DNA from: an uncultured Christensenella sp.
GTDB lineage: Bacteria > Bacillota > Clostridia > Christensenellales > UBA1242
Direction: 5' to 3'
Length of the DNA: 26,384 bases
Assembly (NCBI GenBank): GCA_949293925.1
Contig: CASFFI010000005.1
Coordinates: 1 to 26,384 of the forward strand
Part shown: positions 15,917 to 23,734 of the stretch, piece by piece
Position numbering within the stretch: position 1 is the first letter of the stretch
How the letters are laid out: each line of letters begins with the position of its first letter
Position numbers and translations under genes: made by a program
The notes under the pieces: model-generated
What the model was told of the DNA's origin: nothing
The model's database searches: none
What the model saw: only the letters and a program-made list of their open reading frames with translations

Positions 15917-16231
15917 GCTATTACTGATTGGGTTGATACACAAGGTTGCAACAACTAGCTACTGTTGGTGGGAATTTGTGTGTACTAAAGCCTTTTTAGG
16001 CGCCAACAAAAGTAATTTTTATTTTTGGGTGATAGTACTTAACACACGGCTCATTATTATATTACTATAATACCTATTCTTATTCTTCTCATAATTATTT
16101 TATGCGGGTTTAAAAAGTTTGTTAATTTTAAACTTTAATAAAGTAGGTTTAAATTTTATAATAATTCAATTTGTTCTATTAATAGTGTTTGTTAGGTTTG
16201 GTAAGAGTTTTGCATTATTAGGAGGATTTTT
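15917..16231 (+). promoter_or_regulatory. Long structured 5' leader of rpsJ, candidate regulatory RNA
   Basis: Pairing A: ATACACAA (15936-15943) with TTGTGTGT (15976-15983), enclosing the smaller stem CAACA/TGTTG (15949-15953 / 15963-15967). Pairing B: GTACTA (15982-15987) with TAGTAC (16033-16038), continued after a 3-nt bulge by GTGT (15978-15981) with ACAC (16042-16045). A and B use the same strand and exclude each other. GTTGGTG (15964-15970) can also pair with CGCCAAC (16001-16007). A small hairpin GCCT-TTTT-AGGC is at 15990-16001. No intrinsic terminator is visible, so any control is more likely translational or through RNA stability. In E. coli the S10 leader binds L4; I see no reason to equate this structure with that one. 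Confidence 0.5.
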
Positions 16232-16540
16232 ATGGCAACTCAAAAAATTAGATTTAAGTTAAAGTCTTACGACCACGCTTTAATCGACAGTACAGTGGCA
16301 AAAATTATTGATATTGCTACTAAGGCTGGATGTAAAATATCTGGCCCTATACCTCTTCCTACTGAAAAGGAAGTGGTTACTATTCTTCGTGCACCGCACA
16401 AATATAAAGATTCAAGAGAAGAGTTCGAAACTAGAACTCATAAAAGAATGATTGATGTATACGCTCCAAATTCAAAAGCAGTTGATACACTTCTTAAAAT
16501 GAATTTGCCTTCTGGCGTTGTCATCAATGTGGTTTTATAA
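16232..16540 (+). CDS. rpsJ: 30S ribosomal protein S10
   Basis: 102 residues, normal length. Start MATQKIRFKLKSYDH and the RAPHKYKDSREEFETRTHKR stretch (about 51-70) are S10 hallmarks. S10 sits in the 30S head and, as NusE, also pairs with NusB in transcription antitermination. AGGAGG (16220-16225) is 6 nt before the ATG. First gene of the operon, behind a long structured leader and 15 nt before rplC. The usual str-operon neighbours (rpsL, rpsG, fusA, tuf) are not upstream here. Confidence 0.99.
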   Translation: MATQKIRFKLKSYDHALIDSTVAKIIDIATKAGCKISGPIPLPTEKEVVTILRAPHKYKDSREEFETRTHKRMIDVYAPNSKAVDTLLKMNLPSGVVINVVL

Positions 16541-16555
16541 AAGGAGACAGCGTAA

Positions 16556-17188
16556 ATGAAAAGTGCTATTATTGCTAAAAAACTAGGCATGACTCAGATT
16601 TTTGATGATGACGGTAAAGTTATTCCTGTTACAGTCGTTGAAGCTGGTCCATGTGTGGTTTCTCAAATCAAAACTGTAGAAAAAGATGGTTACAGTGCAG
16701 TTCAAATGGCTTATGGTAAATTAAAGCCTTCTAGAACTAATAAAGCTATCGCTGGAACTTTTAAAAAGGCTGGCGTAGAGACTAAAAAATATATTAAAGA
16801 ATTTAAACTTGATAACGCAGAAAATTTCACTTTAGGTCAAGAAATTAAATGTGATACTTTTGCTGTTGGCGACAGAGTTGATGTGTCTGGCGTTTCAAAA
16901 GGTCATGGTTTCACAGGCGTTATTAAAAGATGGAACAATCACAGACTTAAAATGACACACGGTGTTGGACCTGTTCACAGAGAAGTTGGTTCAATGGGTG
17001 CTAATTCATACCCTTCAAGAGTTTTCAAAAATAAGAAAATGGCTGGTCAATGGGGTAATGAAAATGTTTCAGTACAAAATCTAACAGTCGTAAGAGTTGA
17101 CGCTGAAAGAAATTTATTGTTGATTAAAGGTTCAGTTCCTGGCCCTAAAAACTCAATAGTTTTCATTAAGTCAACCATTAAGGCTTAA
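16556..17188 (+). CDS. rplC: 50S ribosomal protein L3
   Basis: 210 residues. The start KSAIIAKKLGMTQIF, the GHGFTGVIKRW segment (about 116-126) and MAGQWGN (162-168) are diagnostic. The loop with MAGQ reaches towards the peptidyl transferase centre, and its glutamine is the residue methylated in E. coli L3. L3 is an early 23S rRNA assembly protein. AAGGAGA (16541-16547) directly follows the rpsJ stop and is 8 nt before the ATG. Confidence 0.99.
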   Translation: MKSAIIAKKLGMTQIFDDDGKVIPVTVVEAGPCVVSQIKTVEKDGYSAVQMAYGKLKPSRTNKAIAGTFKKAGVETKKYIKEFKLDNAENFTLGQEIKCDTFAVGDRVDVSGVSKGHGFTGVIKRWNNHRLKMTHGVGPVHREVGSMGANSYPSRVFKNKKMAGQWGNENVSVQNLTVVRVDAERNLLLIKGSVPGPKNSIVFIKSTIKA

Positions 17189-17199
17189 AGGAGTAAGGT

Positions 17200-17820
17200 A
17201 TGACTAAAGTTAATTTATATAATATGAAAAAAGAAGTCGTTGGCGATGTTGAACTTAGTGATATTTTTAATGTTGAATACAACGAACCAGTTATCCACCA
17301 AGTTGTAGTTGCTGTCCACAATAATCAAAGACAAGGCACTATGGCTAATTTGACTAGAAGTGAAGTTAGAGGTAAGGCAGCTAAACCTTGGAGACAAAAA
17401 GGTACTGGTAGTGCTAGACAAGGTTCTAGAAAAGGTCCTCAATGGACTGGCGGCGGTATTGTCTTCGCTAAAAAACCTAGAGATTTCTCACAAAAGGTTA
17501 ATAAAAAAGTTAAAGATTTAGCTCTTTGTAGTGCTCTAAGTCAGAAATTAAGACAAGATGAATTATTTATAGTAGATAGTATCAAAGTTGATGCTCCAAA
17601 AACCAAAGTTATGGCTGATATGCTTGACAAGTTCGGCTTTACAGGTAAATCTGTTGCTATTGTTACTGACGGTGTTGATGCTAATGTGCTTAGAAGTTCT
17701 AATAACATTCAAAAACTAAATGTTAATGAAGTTAGACTTTTAAACGCTTGCGATATTGTTGAAAACAAATTCGTGGTACTAACTTTGGACGCTTTAAAGA
17801 AATTAGAGGAGGCATTTTAA
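17200..17820 (+). CDS. rplD: 50S ribosomal protein L4
   Basis: 206 residues. The conserved extended loop (about 45-95), with KPWRQKGTGSARQGS at about 62-76, lines the peptide exit tunnel; changes there give macrolide resistance in other bacteria. L4 binds 23S rRNA early and in gamma-proteobacteria represses its own S10 operon through the leader. Whether it does so here is unknown. GGAG lies 7 nt before the ATG. Confidence 0.99.
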   Translation: MTKVNLYNMKKEVVGDVELSDIFNVEYNEPVIHQVVVAVHNNQRQGTMANLTRSEVRGKAAKPWRQKGTGSARQGSRKGPQWTGGGIVFAKKPRDFSQKVNKKVKDLALCSALSQKLRQDELFIVDSIKVDAPKTKVMADMLDKFGFTGKSVAIVTDGVDANVLRSSNNIQKLNVNEVRLLNACDIVENKFVVLTLDALKKLEEAF

Positions 17821-17822
17821 TT

Positions 17823-18125
17823 ATGATGGCACAAGAAATTATTCTAAAGCCTATTATGACTGAAAAATCTTATGCTGGTATTGCTAATAAGATTTATACT
17901 TTCAAAGTTAATATGAAGGCTAATAAATACGAAATTAAAGATGCTGTTGAAGAACTTTTCGGCGTTAAAGTTGATAAAGTTAACACTTGCATCGTTAAGG
18001 GAAAAACTAAGGCTAGAAATACTAAAAATGGTCGAGTTTTTGGTAAAACTAGCGATTATAAAAAAGCTGTTGTTACCCTTAAACAAGATTCTAAAACTAT
18101 TGAATTCTTCGATAGTTTATCATAA
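17823..18125 (+). CDS. rplW: 50S ribosomal protein L23
   Basis: 100 residues; IILKPIMTEKSY at the start and VNTCIVKGKTKARN in the middle mark L23. It lies at the exit of the peptide tunnel and is the docking site for trigger factor and the signal recognition particle. Two ATG codons in a row (17823, 17826); AGGAGG (17807-17812), inside the end of rplD, is 10 nt from the first. The 2-nt gap to rplD suggests translational coupling. Confidence 0.98.
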   Translation: MMAQEIILKPIMTEKSYAGIANKIYTFKVNMKANKYEIKDAVEELFGVKVDKVNTCIVKGKTKARNTKNGRVFGKTSDYKKAVVTLKQDSKTIEFFDSLS

Positions 18126-18136
18126 GGAGATTTTAT

Positions 18137-18973
18137 ATGGCATTAAACAAACATAAACCTACCTCAAGCGCTCAAAGATTTGTTACTACTTTAAATGTTG
18201 ATTATGTTGATAAAAAAGCAAAAGCTCCTAAAACTTTGCTTGCAACTAAAAACAAAACTGGTGGTAGAAATGCTCAAGGTAAAATTACTGTTAGACACAT
18301 CGGTGGCGGTAACAGAAGAAAATACCGTATTATAGATTTTAAAAGAAATAAAGATGGCGTTGAAGCAGTTGTAGAAAACATTCAATACGATCCTAATCGT
18401 ACTTGCTTTATCGCTTTATTGTGTTATGCTGATGGTGAAAGAAGATTTATTATCGCTCCAAAAGGTTTGAAGGCTGGAGATAGAGTTATTTCTGGTTCTA
18501 ACATTGAAATTAAAATTGGTAATAATCTACCTCTTAGTGAAATCCCTCTTGGTGCTTTAATCCACAATATTGAATTAAACCCTGGTAAAGGTGGACAACT
18601 TGTTAGAACTGCAGGTGCTTCTGCTCAACTTATGGCTAAAGAAGGTAACTATGTTACTTTAAGAATGCCTTCTGGTGAAATGAGAAAGGTTTTGGCAAGA
18701 TGTAGAGCTACTATTGGTGAAGTTGGTAATGAAGAACATGAAATCGTGTCTTTAGGTAAGGCAGGTAGAAAAAGACATATGGGCATTCGTCCTACTGTCC
18801 GTGGTAGTGTTATGAACCCAGTTGATCACCCTCACGGTGGTGGTGAAGGTAAATCTCCAGTTGGACACGCTGGTCCTATGACTCCTTGGGGTAAACCTGC
18901 ACTTGGTTATAAAACTAGAAAACATAAAAAGGCTTCTGACAGACTTATTGTCAAGAGAGCTTCTGGCAAATAG
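18137..18973 (+). CDS. rplB: 50S ribosomal protein L2
   Basis: 278 residues. The HPHGGGEGK motif (231-239) includes the conserved histidine near the peptidyl transferase centre. The VRHIGGGNRRKYRIIDFKR segment (about 52-70) is also diagnostic. L2 is needed for subunit association and activity. TAAGGAG spans the rplW stop and the ribosome binding site 8 nt before the ATG. Confidence 0.99.
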   Translation: MALNKHKPTSSAQRFVTTLNVDYVDKKAKAPKTLLATKNKTGGRNAQGKITVRHIGGGNRRKYRIIDFKRNKDGVEAVVENIQYDPNRTCFIALLCYADGERRFIIAPKGLKAGDRVISGSNIEIKIGNNLPLSEIPLGALIHNIELNPGKGGQLVRTAGASAQLMAKEGNYVTLRMPSGEMRKVLARCRATIGEVGNEEHEIVSLGKAGRKRHMGIRPTVRGSVMNPVDHPHGGGEGKSPVGHAGPMTPWGKPALGYKTRKHKKASDRLIVKRASGK

Positions 18974-18983
18974 GAGATAAATT

Positions 18984-19259
18984 ATGAGTAGGTCATTAAA
19001 GAAAAGTCCGTTCATTGAAGAAAAATTGTTCAAAAGAATTCAAGATATGAACGAAAAAAATGAAAAGAAAGTTGTTAAAACTTGGTCAAGAGCTAGTGTT
19101 ATTCACCCTATTATGGTTGGTCACACTATCGCTGTTCATAATGGTAGAAAGCATATCCCTGTTTATTGTACCGCTGATATGGTTGGACATAAACTAGGTG
19201 AATTTGCTCCTACTAGAACTTATAAAGGACACAAGGGTAATAATAAGGAAGGGAAATAG
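18984..19259 (+). CDS. rpsS: 30S ribosomal protein S19
   Basis: 91 residues. MSRSLKKSPFIEEKL and TWSRASVIHPIMVGHTIAVHNG are S19 signatures. It pairs with S13 in the 30S head near the A site. The rplB stop codon is fused with its ribosome binding site as TAGGAG, 7 nt before the ATG. Confidence 0.99.
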   Translation: MSRSLKKSPFIEEKLFKRIQDMNEKNEKKVVKTWSRASVIHPIMVGHTIAVHNGRKHIPVYCTADMVGHKLGEFAPTRTYKGHKGNNKEGK

Positions 19260-19267
19260 GAGAGAGT

Positions 19268-19663
19268 ATGGCAAAGAGAATTAGAGAAAAAACTGCTAAA
19301 ATTTTAGCTGAAAAAGATAACCGTCCATTTGCAAAGGTAACTCATGTTAGAGTTAGTCCTACTAAGGCTTTACCTGTTGTTAACTTGGTTCGCGGTAAAA
19401 GTTATGATGAAGCAATCGCTATTTTAGAAAACCTTCCTAACGATGCTGCTAGCATTGTCTTGAAACTTATTAATTCAGCTGCTAGTAATGCTGAACACAA
19501 TAAAGGTTTAAATAGACATGACCTTTATGTCGCTGAAATATTCGTAGATAATGCTCCTTTTACTGAAAACAGATATTGGTTTAAAGGTCGTGGCAGAGGT
19601 TCTAGAATTGCTTCAAGAAGAAGTCATATAACTGTTAAGTTAGATATGGCAAAAGGAGTGTAA
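19268..19663 (+). CDS. rplV: 50S ribosomal protein L22 with N-terminal extension
   Basis: 131 residues, about 20 longer than the common form. The extra residues are a charged N-terminus (MAKRIREKTAKILAEKDNRP) before the normal VRVSPTKALPVVNLVRGK start. The long hairpin reaching into the exit tunnel is visible as WFKGRGRGSRIASRRSHITV. The start is supported by TAGGAGAG, again fused with the stop of rpsS, and no internal ATG fits better. Confidence 0.98.
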   Translation: MAKRIREKTAKILAEKDNRPFAKVTHVRVSPTKALPVVNLVRGKSYDEAIAILENLPNDAASIVLKLINSAASNAEHNKGLNRHDLYVAEIFVDNAPFTENRYWFKGRGRGSRIASRRSHITVKLDMAKGV

Positions 19664-19667
19664 TAGT

Positions 19668-20333
19668 ATGGGTCAAAAAGTTAATCCTAATGGTCTTAGA
19701 ACAGGTATAAATAAGGGCTGGAATTCTTTCTGGTTCACTGACAACAAAAAAGATGTTGTTAAATTTGTTAAAGAAGACGATGAATTAAGAAAATTTATTA
19801 ATAAAAATTATGCTAATTGCGGTATCTCTTCAATTAAAATTGAAAGAACTGCTGATACTTTGACTGTTACTATTGCTACTGGTAAACCTGGTATGCTTAT
19901 CGGTCAAAAAGGCGCAGGCGTTGAACAATTAAGAAAAAGTATTGAAAAACTTTCTAATGCTAAAAAAGTGTTCGTTAATGTTAAAGAAATTAAAAATGTT
20001 GATATGGACGCTAAATTAGTCGCTGAAAGTATCGCTTTACAACTTGAAAAAAGAGTTCAATTCAGGCGTGCTATGAAATCTGCTATGCAAAGAACTATGA
20101 AGGCTGGAGCTAAGGGTATCAAAACTATGGTTTCAGGTAGACTTGATGGTGCAGAAATAGCAAGAAGTGAACATTACCAAGAAGGTTCTCTTCCTTTACA
20201 AACACTTAGAGCTGATGTTGATTATGCTTTGGCTGAAGCTCACACTACTTTCGGTGTTATCGGTGTTAAAGTTTGGATTTATAAGGGAGACATTATTGGT
20301 AAAGTTAACTTAACTGAAAAAGGAGAAAACTAA
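19668..20333 (+). CDS. rpsC: 30S ribosomal protein S3
   Basis: 221 residues. N-terminal MGQKVNPNGLRTGI, then a type II KH domain with the loop IGQKGAG (78-84), then the C-terminal domain with SGRLDGAEIARSEHYQEGSLP. S3 sits at the mRNA entry tunnel and takes part in helicase activity. The ribosome binding site AAGGAG lies inside the end of rplV. Confidence 0.99.
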   Translation: MGQKVNPNGLRTGINKGWNSFWFTDNKKDVVKFVKEDDELRKFINKNYANCGISSIKIERTADTLTVTIATGKPGMLIGQKGAGVEQLRKSIEKLSNAKKVFVNVKEIKNVDMDAKLVAESIALQLEKRVQFRRAMKSAMQRTMKAGAKGIKTMVSGRLDGAEIARSEHYQEGSLPLQTLRADVDYALAEAHTTFGVIGVKVWIYKGDIIGKVNLTEKGEN

Positions 20334-20334
20334 T

Positions 20335-20769
20335 ATGTTAATGCCTAAAAGAGTTAAAAGAAGAAAAACATTTAGAGGCAGAATGAAGGGTAAGGCTTCA
20401 AGAGGTAATTTCTTGGCTTATGGTGATTACGGCCTTGTTGCTACTGAACCTTGTTGGATGACCTCTAATCAAATTGAAGCTGCTCGTATCGCTATGAATA
20501 GGTATATGAAAAGAGGTGGAAAAGTTTGGATTAAAGTTTTCCCTGATAAACCTATCACTAAGAAACCTGCAGAAACTAGAATGGGTAGTGGTAAAGGTTC
20601 ACCTGAAGGCTTCGTTGCTGTTGTTAAAACTGGTAGAGTTCTTTTTGAAATCACAGGACCTACTGAAGAAATGTGTTTAGAAGCTTTGAGGCTTGCTAGC
20701 CACAAATTGCCTTGTAAAACTAAGGTGATAAGAAAAGAAGAAAAAGGCGGTGAGTCGAATGAAGAATAA
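20335..20769 (+). CDS. rplP: 50S ribosomal protein L16
   Basis: 144 residues. MLMPKRVKRRKTFRGRMKG is the L16 start, and ETRMGSGKGSPEGFVAVVK (about 82-100) the conserved core near the A-site tRNA. The 1-nt gap to rpsC and the 11-nt overlap with rpmC suggest coupled translation across the three genes. Confidence 0.99.
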   Translation: MLMPKRVKRRKTFRGRMKGKASRGNFLAYGDYGLVATEPCWMTSNQIEAARIAMNRYMKRGGKVWIKVFPDKPITKKPAETRMGSGKGSPEGFVAVVKTGRVLFEITGPTEEMCLEALRLASHKLPCKTKVIRKEEKGGESNEE

Positions 20770-20959
20770 TTATAATGAAATGACTATTGAAGAATTAAAT
20801 GCTGAAGAGAAAAAACTTAGAAGTGAACTTTTTAATTTAGCTTTCTCTAAAAGCGTCAATCAATTGACTGATAATTCTTCTATTAGAAAAATTAAAAAGA
20901 ACATCGCTAGAGTTCTTACTGCTAAAACTTTAAGACTTAAAAAGGAGATAGAGGAGTAA
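20759..20959 (+). CDS. rpmC: 50S ribosomal protein L29
   Basis: 66 residues from the ATG at 20759 (MKNNYNEMTIEELNAEEKK), preferred over the in-frame GTG at 20750, which lies in the GGTGAG-type binding site. The two-helix hairpin with ELFNLAFSKSVNQLTDNSSIRKIKKNIAR is typical L29. It sits by L23 at the tunnel exit. It overlaps the end of rplP by 11 nt. Confidence 0.97.
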   Translation: MKNNYNEMTIEELNAEEKKLRSELFNLAFSKSVNQLTDNSSIRKIKKNIARVLTAKTLRLKKEIEE

Positions 20960-20960
20960 T

Positions 20961-21227
20961 ATGGAAAACATTGAAAAGAAACCTTCACACAAGACTATTA
21001 TTGGTGTCGTTGTTAGCAATAATATGGACAAAACTATAGTCGTTTGTGTTACTGGTAAGAAAAGACACCCTATCTATAAAAAATATGTTACATTCAGCAA
21101 AAAGTACAAAGTACATGATGAAAAAAATGAGTGTAATGTTGGCGACAGAGTTGAAATTGTCGAGACTAGACCTATCAGCCGTGATAAACACTTTAAACTT
21201 CTTTCTATAATCGAAAGATCTAAATAG
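20961..21227 (+). CDS. rpsQ: 30S ribosomal protein S17
   Basis: 88 residues. The OB-fold strands GVVVSNNMDKTIVV and the YKVHDEKNECNVGDRVEIVETRPISRDKHF stretch are diagnostic of S17, a primary 16S rRNA binder in the 30S body. AGGAG lies only 4 nt before the ATG and overlaps the end of rpmC. Confidence 0.98.
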   Translation: MENIEKKPSHKTIIGVVVSNNMDKTIVVCVTGKKRHPIYKKYVTFSKKYKVHDEKNECNVGDRVEIVETRPISRDKHFKLLSIIERSK

Positions 21228-21237
21228 GAGATAATTT

Positions 21238-21606
21238 ATGATACAACCACAATCAAGATTAAAAGTTGCCGACAATACTGGTGCTAAAGAAATTATGTGT
21301 ATCAGATGTCTTGGCGGTTCATTTAGATATAGTTCTAATATAGGTGATATTATTGTTGCTTCTGTTAAAAAGGCTGACCCTGATGGTAAAGTGAAAAAAG
21401 GCGATGTTGTTATGGCTGTTGTTGTTAGAACTAAAAAGGGTGTTCAAAGAGAAGATGGCACTTCTATTAAATTCGATGATAATGCTGCTGTAATTATTGA
21501 TAAATCTAAACTTCCTAGAGGAACAAGAATTTTTGGACCTATTGCGCGTGAACTTCGTGCTAAAGGATTCCTTCAAATTATATCTCTTGCTCCGGAAGTT
21601 TTATAG
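21238..21606 (+). CDS. rplN: 50S ribosomal protein L14
   Basis: 122 residues, the exact usual length. MIQPQSRLKVADNTGAKEIMCIRCLGG is the L14 start and RGTRIFGPIARELR is near the end. L14 lies at the subunit interface, the docking site of the silencing factor RsfS in bacteria. The rpsQ stop and the ribosome binding site are fused as TAGGAG. Confidence 0.99.
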   Translation: MIQPQSRLKVADNTGAKEIMCIRCLGGSFRYSSNIGDIIVASVKKADPDGKVKKGDVVMAVVVRTKKGVQREDGTSIKFDDNAAVIIDKSKLPRGTRIFGPIARELRAKGFLQIISLAPEVL

Positions 21607-21615
21607 GAGGATTAA

Positions 21616-21984
21616 ATGTCTAAACTTAATATTAAAACTGGCGATAAAGTAGTTGTTATCGCAGGTAAAGACAAAGGCGTTACAGGTGAAGTTTTAAGCG
21701 TGCTTCCAATGGATAATAAAGTTGTCGTTAAAGGTGTTAATATTCAAACTCATTTTAATAAACCTAAGTCTAAAGATGATAAAGGTGGTATTGTTAAAAA
21801 AGAAGGTGCTATTGACATCTCTAATGTTCAAGTTATCTGTCCTACTTGCAATCTTCCAACTAGAATTGGTAGAGGTGTTGATGAATCTGGCAAGAGCGTT
21901 AGAATTTGTAAACATTCTAATTGTGGCGCTATAATTACAACTAAAGTGGCTAAGGTTAAAAAGACCACTAAAAAGTCTAAGTAG
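21616..21984 (+). CDS. rplX: 50S ribosomal protein L24 with zinc-knuckle-like insert
   Basis: 122 residues, longer than the ~103 of E. coli. The KOW motif (about 9-36, GDKVVVIAGKDKGVTGEVL) and GVNIQTHFNKP are diagnostic. Two cysteine pairs follow, C75/C78 and C98/C103; the second is C-x4-C rather than the common C-x2-C. The C-terminus is a basic tail (KVKKTTKKSK). L24 starts 50S assembly near the tunnel exit. TAGGAGG joins the rplN stop to the binding site. Confidence 0.98.
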   Translation: MSKLNIKTGDKVVVIAGKDKGVTGEVLSVLPMDNKVVVKGVNIQTHFNKPKSKDDKGGIVKKEGAIDISNVQVICPTCNLPTRIGRGVDESGKSVRICKHSNCGAIITTKVAKVKKTTKKSK

Positions 21985-21995
21985 GAGATTAACAT

Positions 21996-22562
21996 ATGGA
22001 AAAGAAAGAATTAAATAGAAAACATATTTACTATAAGGAAAATGTTGTTCCTGCTCTTATTAAAGAATTTTCATATAAAAACATTATGGAAGTTCCAAAA
22101 TTAGAAAAAATCGTTTTGAGCATTAGACTTGGTAAAGAAAAAGACAATTCTAAGAGTTTTAACTTGGCAGTTGATGAATTATCTAGCATCGCTGGTCAAA
22201 AAGCAATGGTTACCACTGCTAAAAAATCTGTGGCTAACTTTAAACTTAGAAAGGGTCAAAAAATCGGCGCTAAGGTTACTTTAAGAGGCGAAAGAATGTA
22301 TGAATTCTTTGATAAACTCGTGTCAATTGCTCTACCTAGAGTTAGAGACTTCCAAGGTGTTAACCCTACATCTTTTGATGGTAAAGGTAATTATAGCTTT
22401 GGTATTAAAGAACAAATCATTTTCCCTGAAATTATCTATGATAAAATTGAACACGTTAGAGGCTTTGATATTATGATTGTTACAACTGCTAATACTGATA
22501 AAGAAGCTTTCACTTTATTAGATTTGATGGGTATGCCTTTTAGTAGGAATAATAGGAGATAA
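21996..22562 (+). CDS. rplE: 50S ribosomal protein L5
   Basis: 188 residues, slightly longer than usual because of an N-terminal MEKKELNRKHIYY. LRGERMYEFFDKLVSIALPRVRDFQGVNP and the FGIKEQIIFPEI strand are diagnostic. L5 binds 5S rRNA with L18 in the central protuberance. TAGGAG fused with the rplX stop serves as binding site. Confidence 0.98.
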   Translation: MEKKELNRKHIYYKENVVPALIKEFSYKNIMEVPKLEKIVLSIRLGKEKDNSKSFNLAVDELSSIAGQKAMVTTAKKSVANFKLRKGQKIGAKVTLRGERMYEFFDKLVSIALPRVRDFQGVNPTSFDGKGNYSFGIKEQIIFPEIIYDKIEHVRGFDIMIVTTANTDKEAFTLLDLMGMPFSRNNRR

Positions 22563-22564
22563 TT

Positions 22565-22750
22565 ATGGCAAAAAAAGCATTAATACAAAAACAACAAAAA
22601 AAGCAAAAATTTTCAACTAGAGAATACACTAGATGTTCTATTTGCGGTCGTCCTCATGCTGTTCTTCGCAAATATGGTATTTGCAGACTATGCTATAGAG
22701 ATTTGGCTTACAAAGGTGAATTGCCTGGTGTAAAGAAGTCTAGTTGGTAA
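22565..22750 (+). CDS. rpsN: 30S ribosomal protein S14, type Z (zinc-binding)
   Basis: 61 residues, the short Firmicute zinc form. The ligands are C24, C27, C40 and C43 in CSICGRPHAVLRKYGICRLC, and it ends LPGVKKSSW. It belongs to the 30S head. Together with the zinc form of L31 this suggests zinc-replete ribosomes as the default. The gap to rplE is 2 nt. Confidence 0.98.
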   Translation: MAKKALIQKQQKKQKFSTREYTRCSICGRPHAVLRKYGICRLCYRDLAYKGELPGVKKSSW

Positions 22751-22763
22751 AAGGAGATTTTTT

Positions 22764-23162
22764 ATGTATATAAATGACCCAATCGCAGATATGCTTACAA
22801 GAATTCGTAATGCGAATGTTAATAAGGCTGAAACTGTTGATGTTCCTACTTCTAAAATGAAACTCTCTATTGCTAATATTCTTTTAAATGAAGGTTTTAT
22901 ATCTTCTTATAAAGAAGTTGAAATAGATGGTCACAAAAATATTCATATTACTTTGAAATATGGCCCTAATGGTGAAAAAGTTATCTCAGGTCTTAAGAGA
23001 ATGAGTAAACCTGGTCTTAGAGTTTATGCTAATGCTAGTGACCTACCTAGAGTTTTGAATGGTTTGGGAATTGCTATTGTTTCTACAAATAAAGGTGTTA
23101 TCACTGATAAAGAAGCAAGAAAATTAAATGTTGGCGGTGAAGTGCTAGCATTCGTATGGTAG
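22764..23162 (+). CDS. rpsH: 30S ribosomal protein S8
   Basis: 132 residues. INDPIADMLTRIRNAN at the start and the end GVITDKEARKLNVGGEVLAFVW are S8 signatures. It binds the centre of 16S rRNA; in E. coli it represses the spc operon by binding mRNA at rplE. Here spc and S10 genes form one continuous unit and no matching RNA element was identified. Confidence 0.99.
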   Translation: MYINDPIADMLTRIRNANVNKAETVDVPTSKMKLSIANILLNEGFISSYKEVEIDGHKNIHITLKYGPNGEKVISGLKRMSKPGLRVYANASDLPRVLNGLGIAIVSTNKGVITDKEARKLNVGGEVLAFVW

Positions 23163-23171
23163 AGGTGAGTT

Positions 23172-23723
23172 ATGTCAAGAATAGGTAAATTAGAAATTAT
23201 TGTTCCTGCCGATGTTACCGTTTCGGTAGGTGAGGACAATACTGTTACTGTTAAAGGTCCTAAGGACACTCTTTCTAGAGTTATTGACAAATGCATAACA
23301 GTAAATGTAGAAGGTAACAAAATACATTTAACACCTAATAATAATGAAAATAAAACTAATGCTTTACACGGTCTTTATAGACAATTAATCAATAATATGG
23401 TTATTGGTGTAAGCAAAGGATTCAAAAAATCTTTGACTATTAATGGTGTTGGTTACAAGGTAGCTAAACAAGGTAATAAAATTGTTATGGGGCTTGGATT
23501 TTCTCATCCTGTTGAGTTTGAAGAAGTTCATGGAATTACTTTATCTTGTCCTTCTGCTACTGAAATCGTTGTCGAGGGCGCTGATAAAGAACTTGTAGGT
23601 CTTGTTGCTGCTAAAATTAAGGCTATTAGACCAGTTGAACCTTATCATGGTTATGGTATTAGATATACTGGCGAAACAGTTATATTGAAGGCTGGTAAGG
23701 CTGCTAAGGGCGGTAAGAAGTAA
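23172..23723 (+). CDS. rplF: 50S ribosomal protein L6
   Basis: 183 residues with the duplicated L6 fold: MSRIGKLEIIVPADV at the start, GLYRQLINNMVIGVSKGFKKSLTINGVGYK in the middle and RPVEPYHGYGIRYTGE near the end. It lies at the base of the L7/L12 stalk. The binding site GAGGTGAG directly follows the rpsH stop. Confidence 0.99.
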   Translation: MSRIGKLEIIVPADVTVSVGEDNTVTVKGPKDTLSRVIDKCITVNVEGNKIHLTPNNNENKTNALHGLYRQLINNMVIGVSKGFKKSLTINGVGYKVAKQGNKIVMGLGFSHPVEFEEVHGITLSCPSATEIVVEGADKELVGLVAAKIKAIRPVEPYHGYGIRYTGETVILKAGKAAKGGKK

Positions 23724-23734
23724 GGAGTTTTGTT

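Larger units (their letters stand above)
15687..16231. other. Intergenic region between the unknown minus-strand gene and rpsJ
   Basis: About 545 bp. 15687-15880 is A/T-rich and holds only the weak promoter of the minus-strand gene. 15882-15910 is the S10 operon promoter, and the rest is the rpsJ leader. A 62-codon open frame starting on the TTG of the -35 box is rejected as coding. Confidence 0.7.

Noticed and set aside
15882..16070. 62-codon open frame in front of rpsJ
   Set aside because: It starts on the TTG of the -35 box, has no ribosome binding site, and covers the structured leader; its Trp/Phe-rich product resembles nothing.
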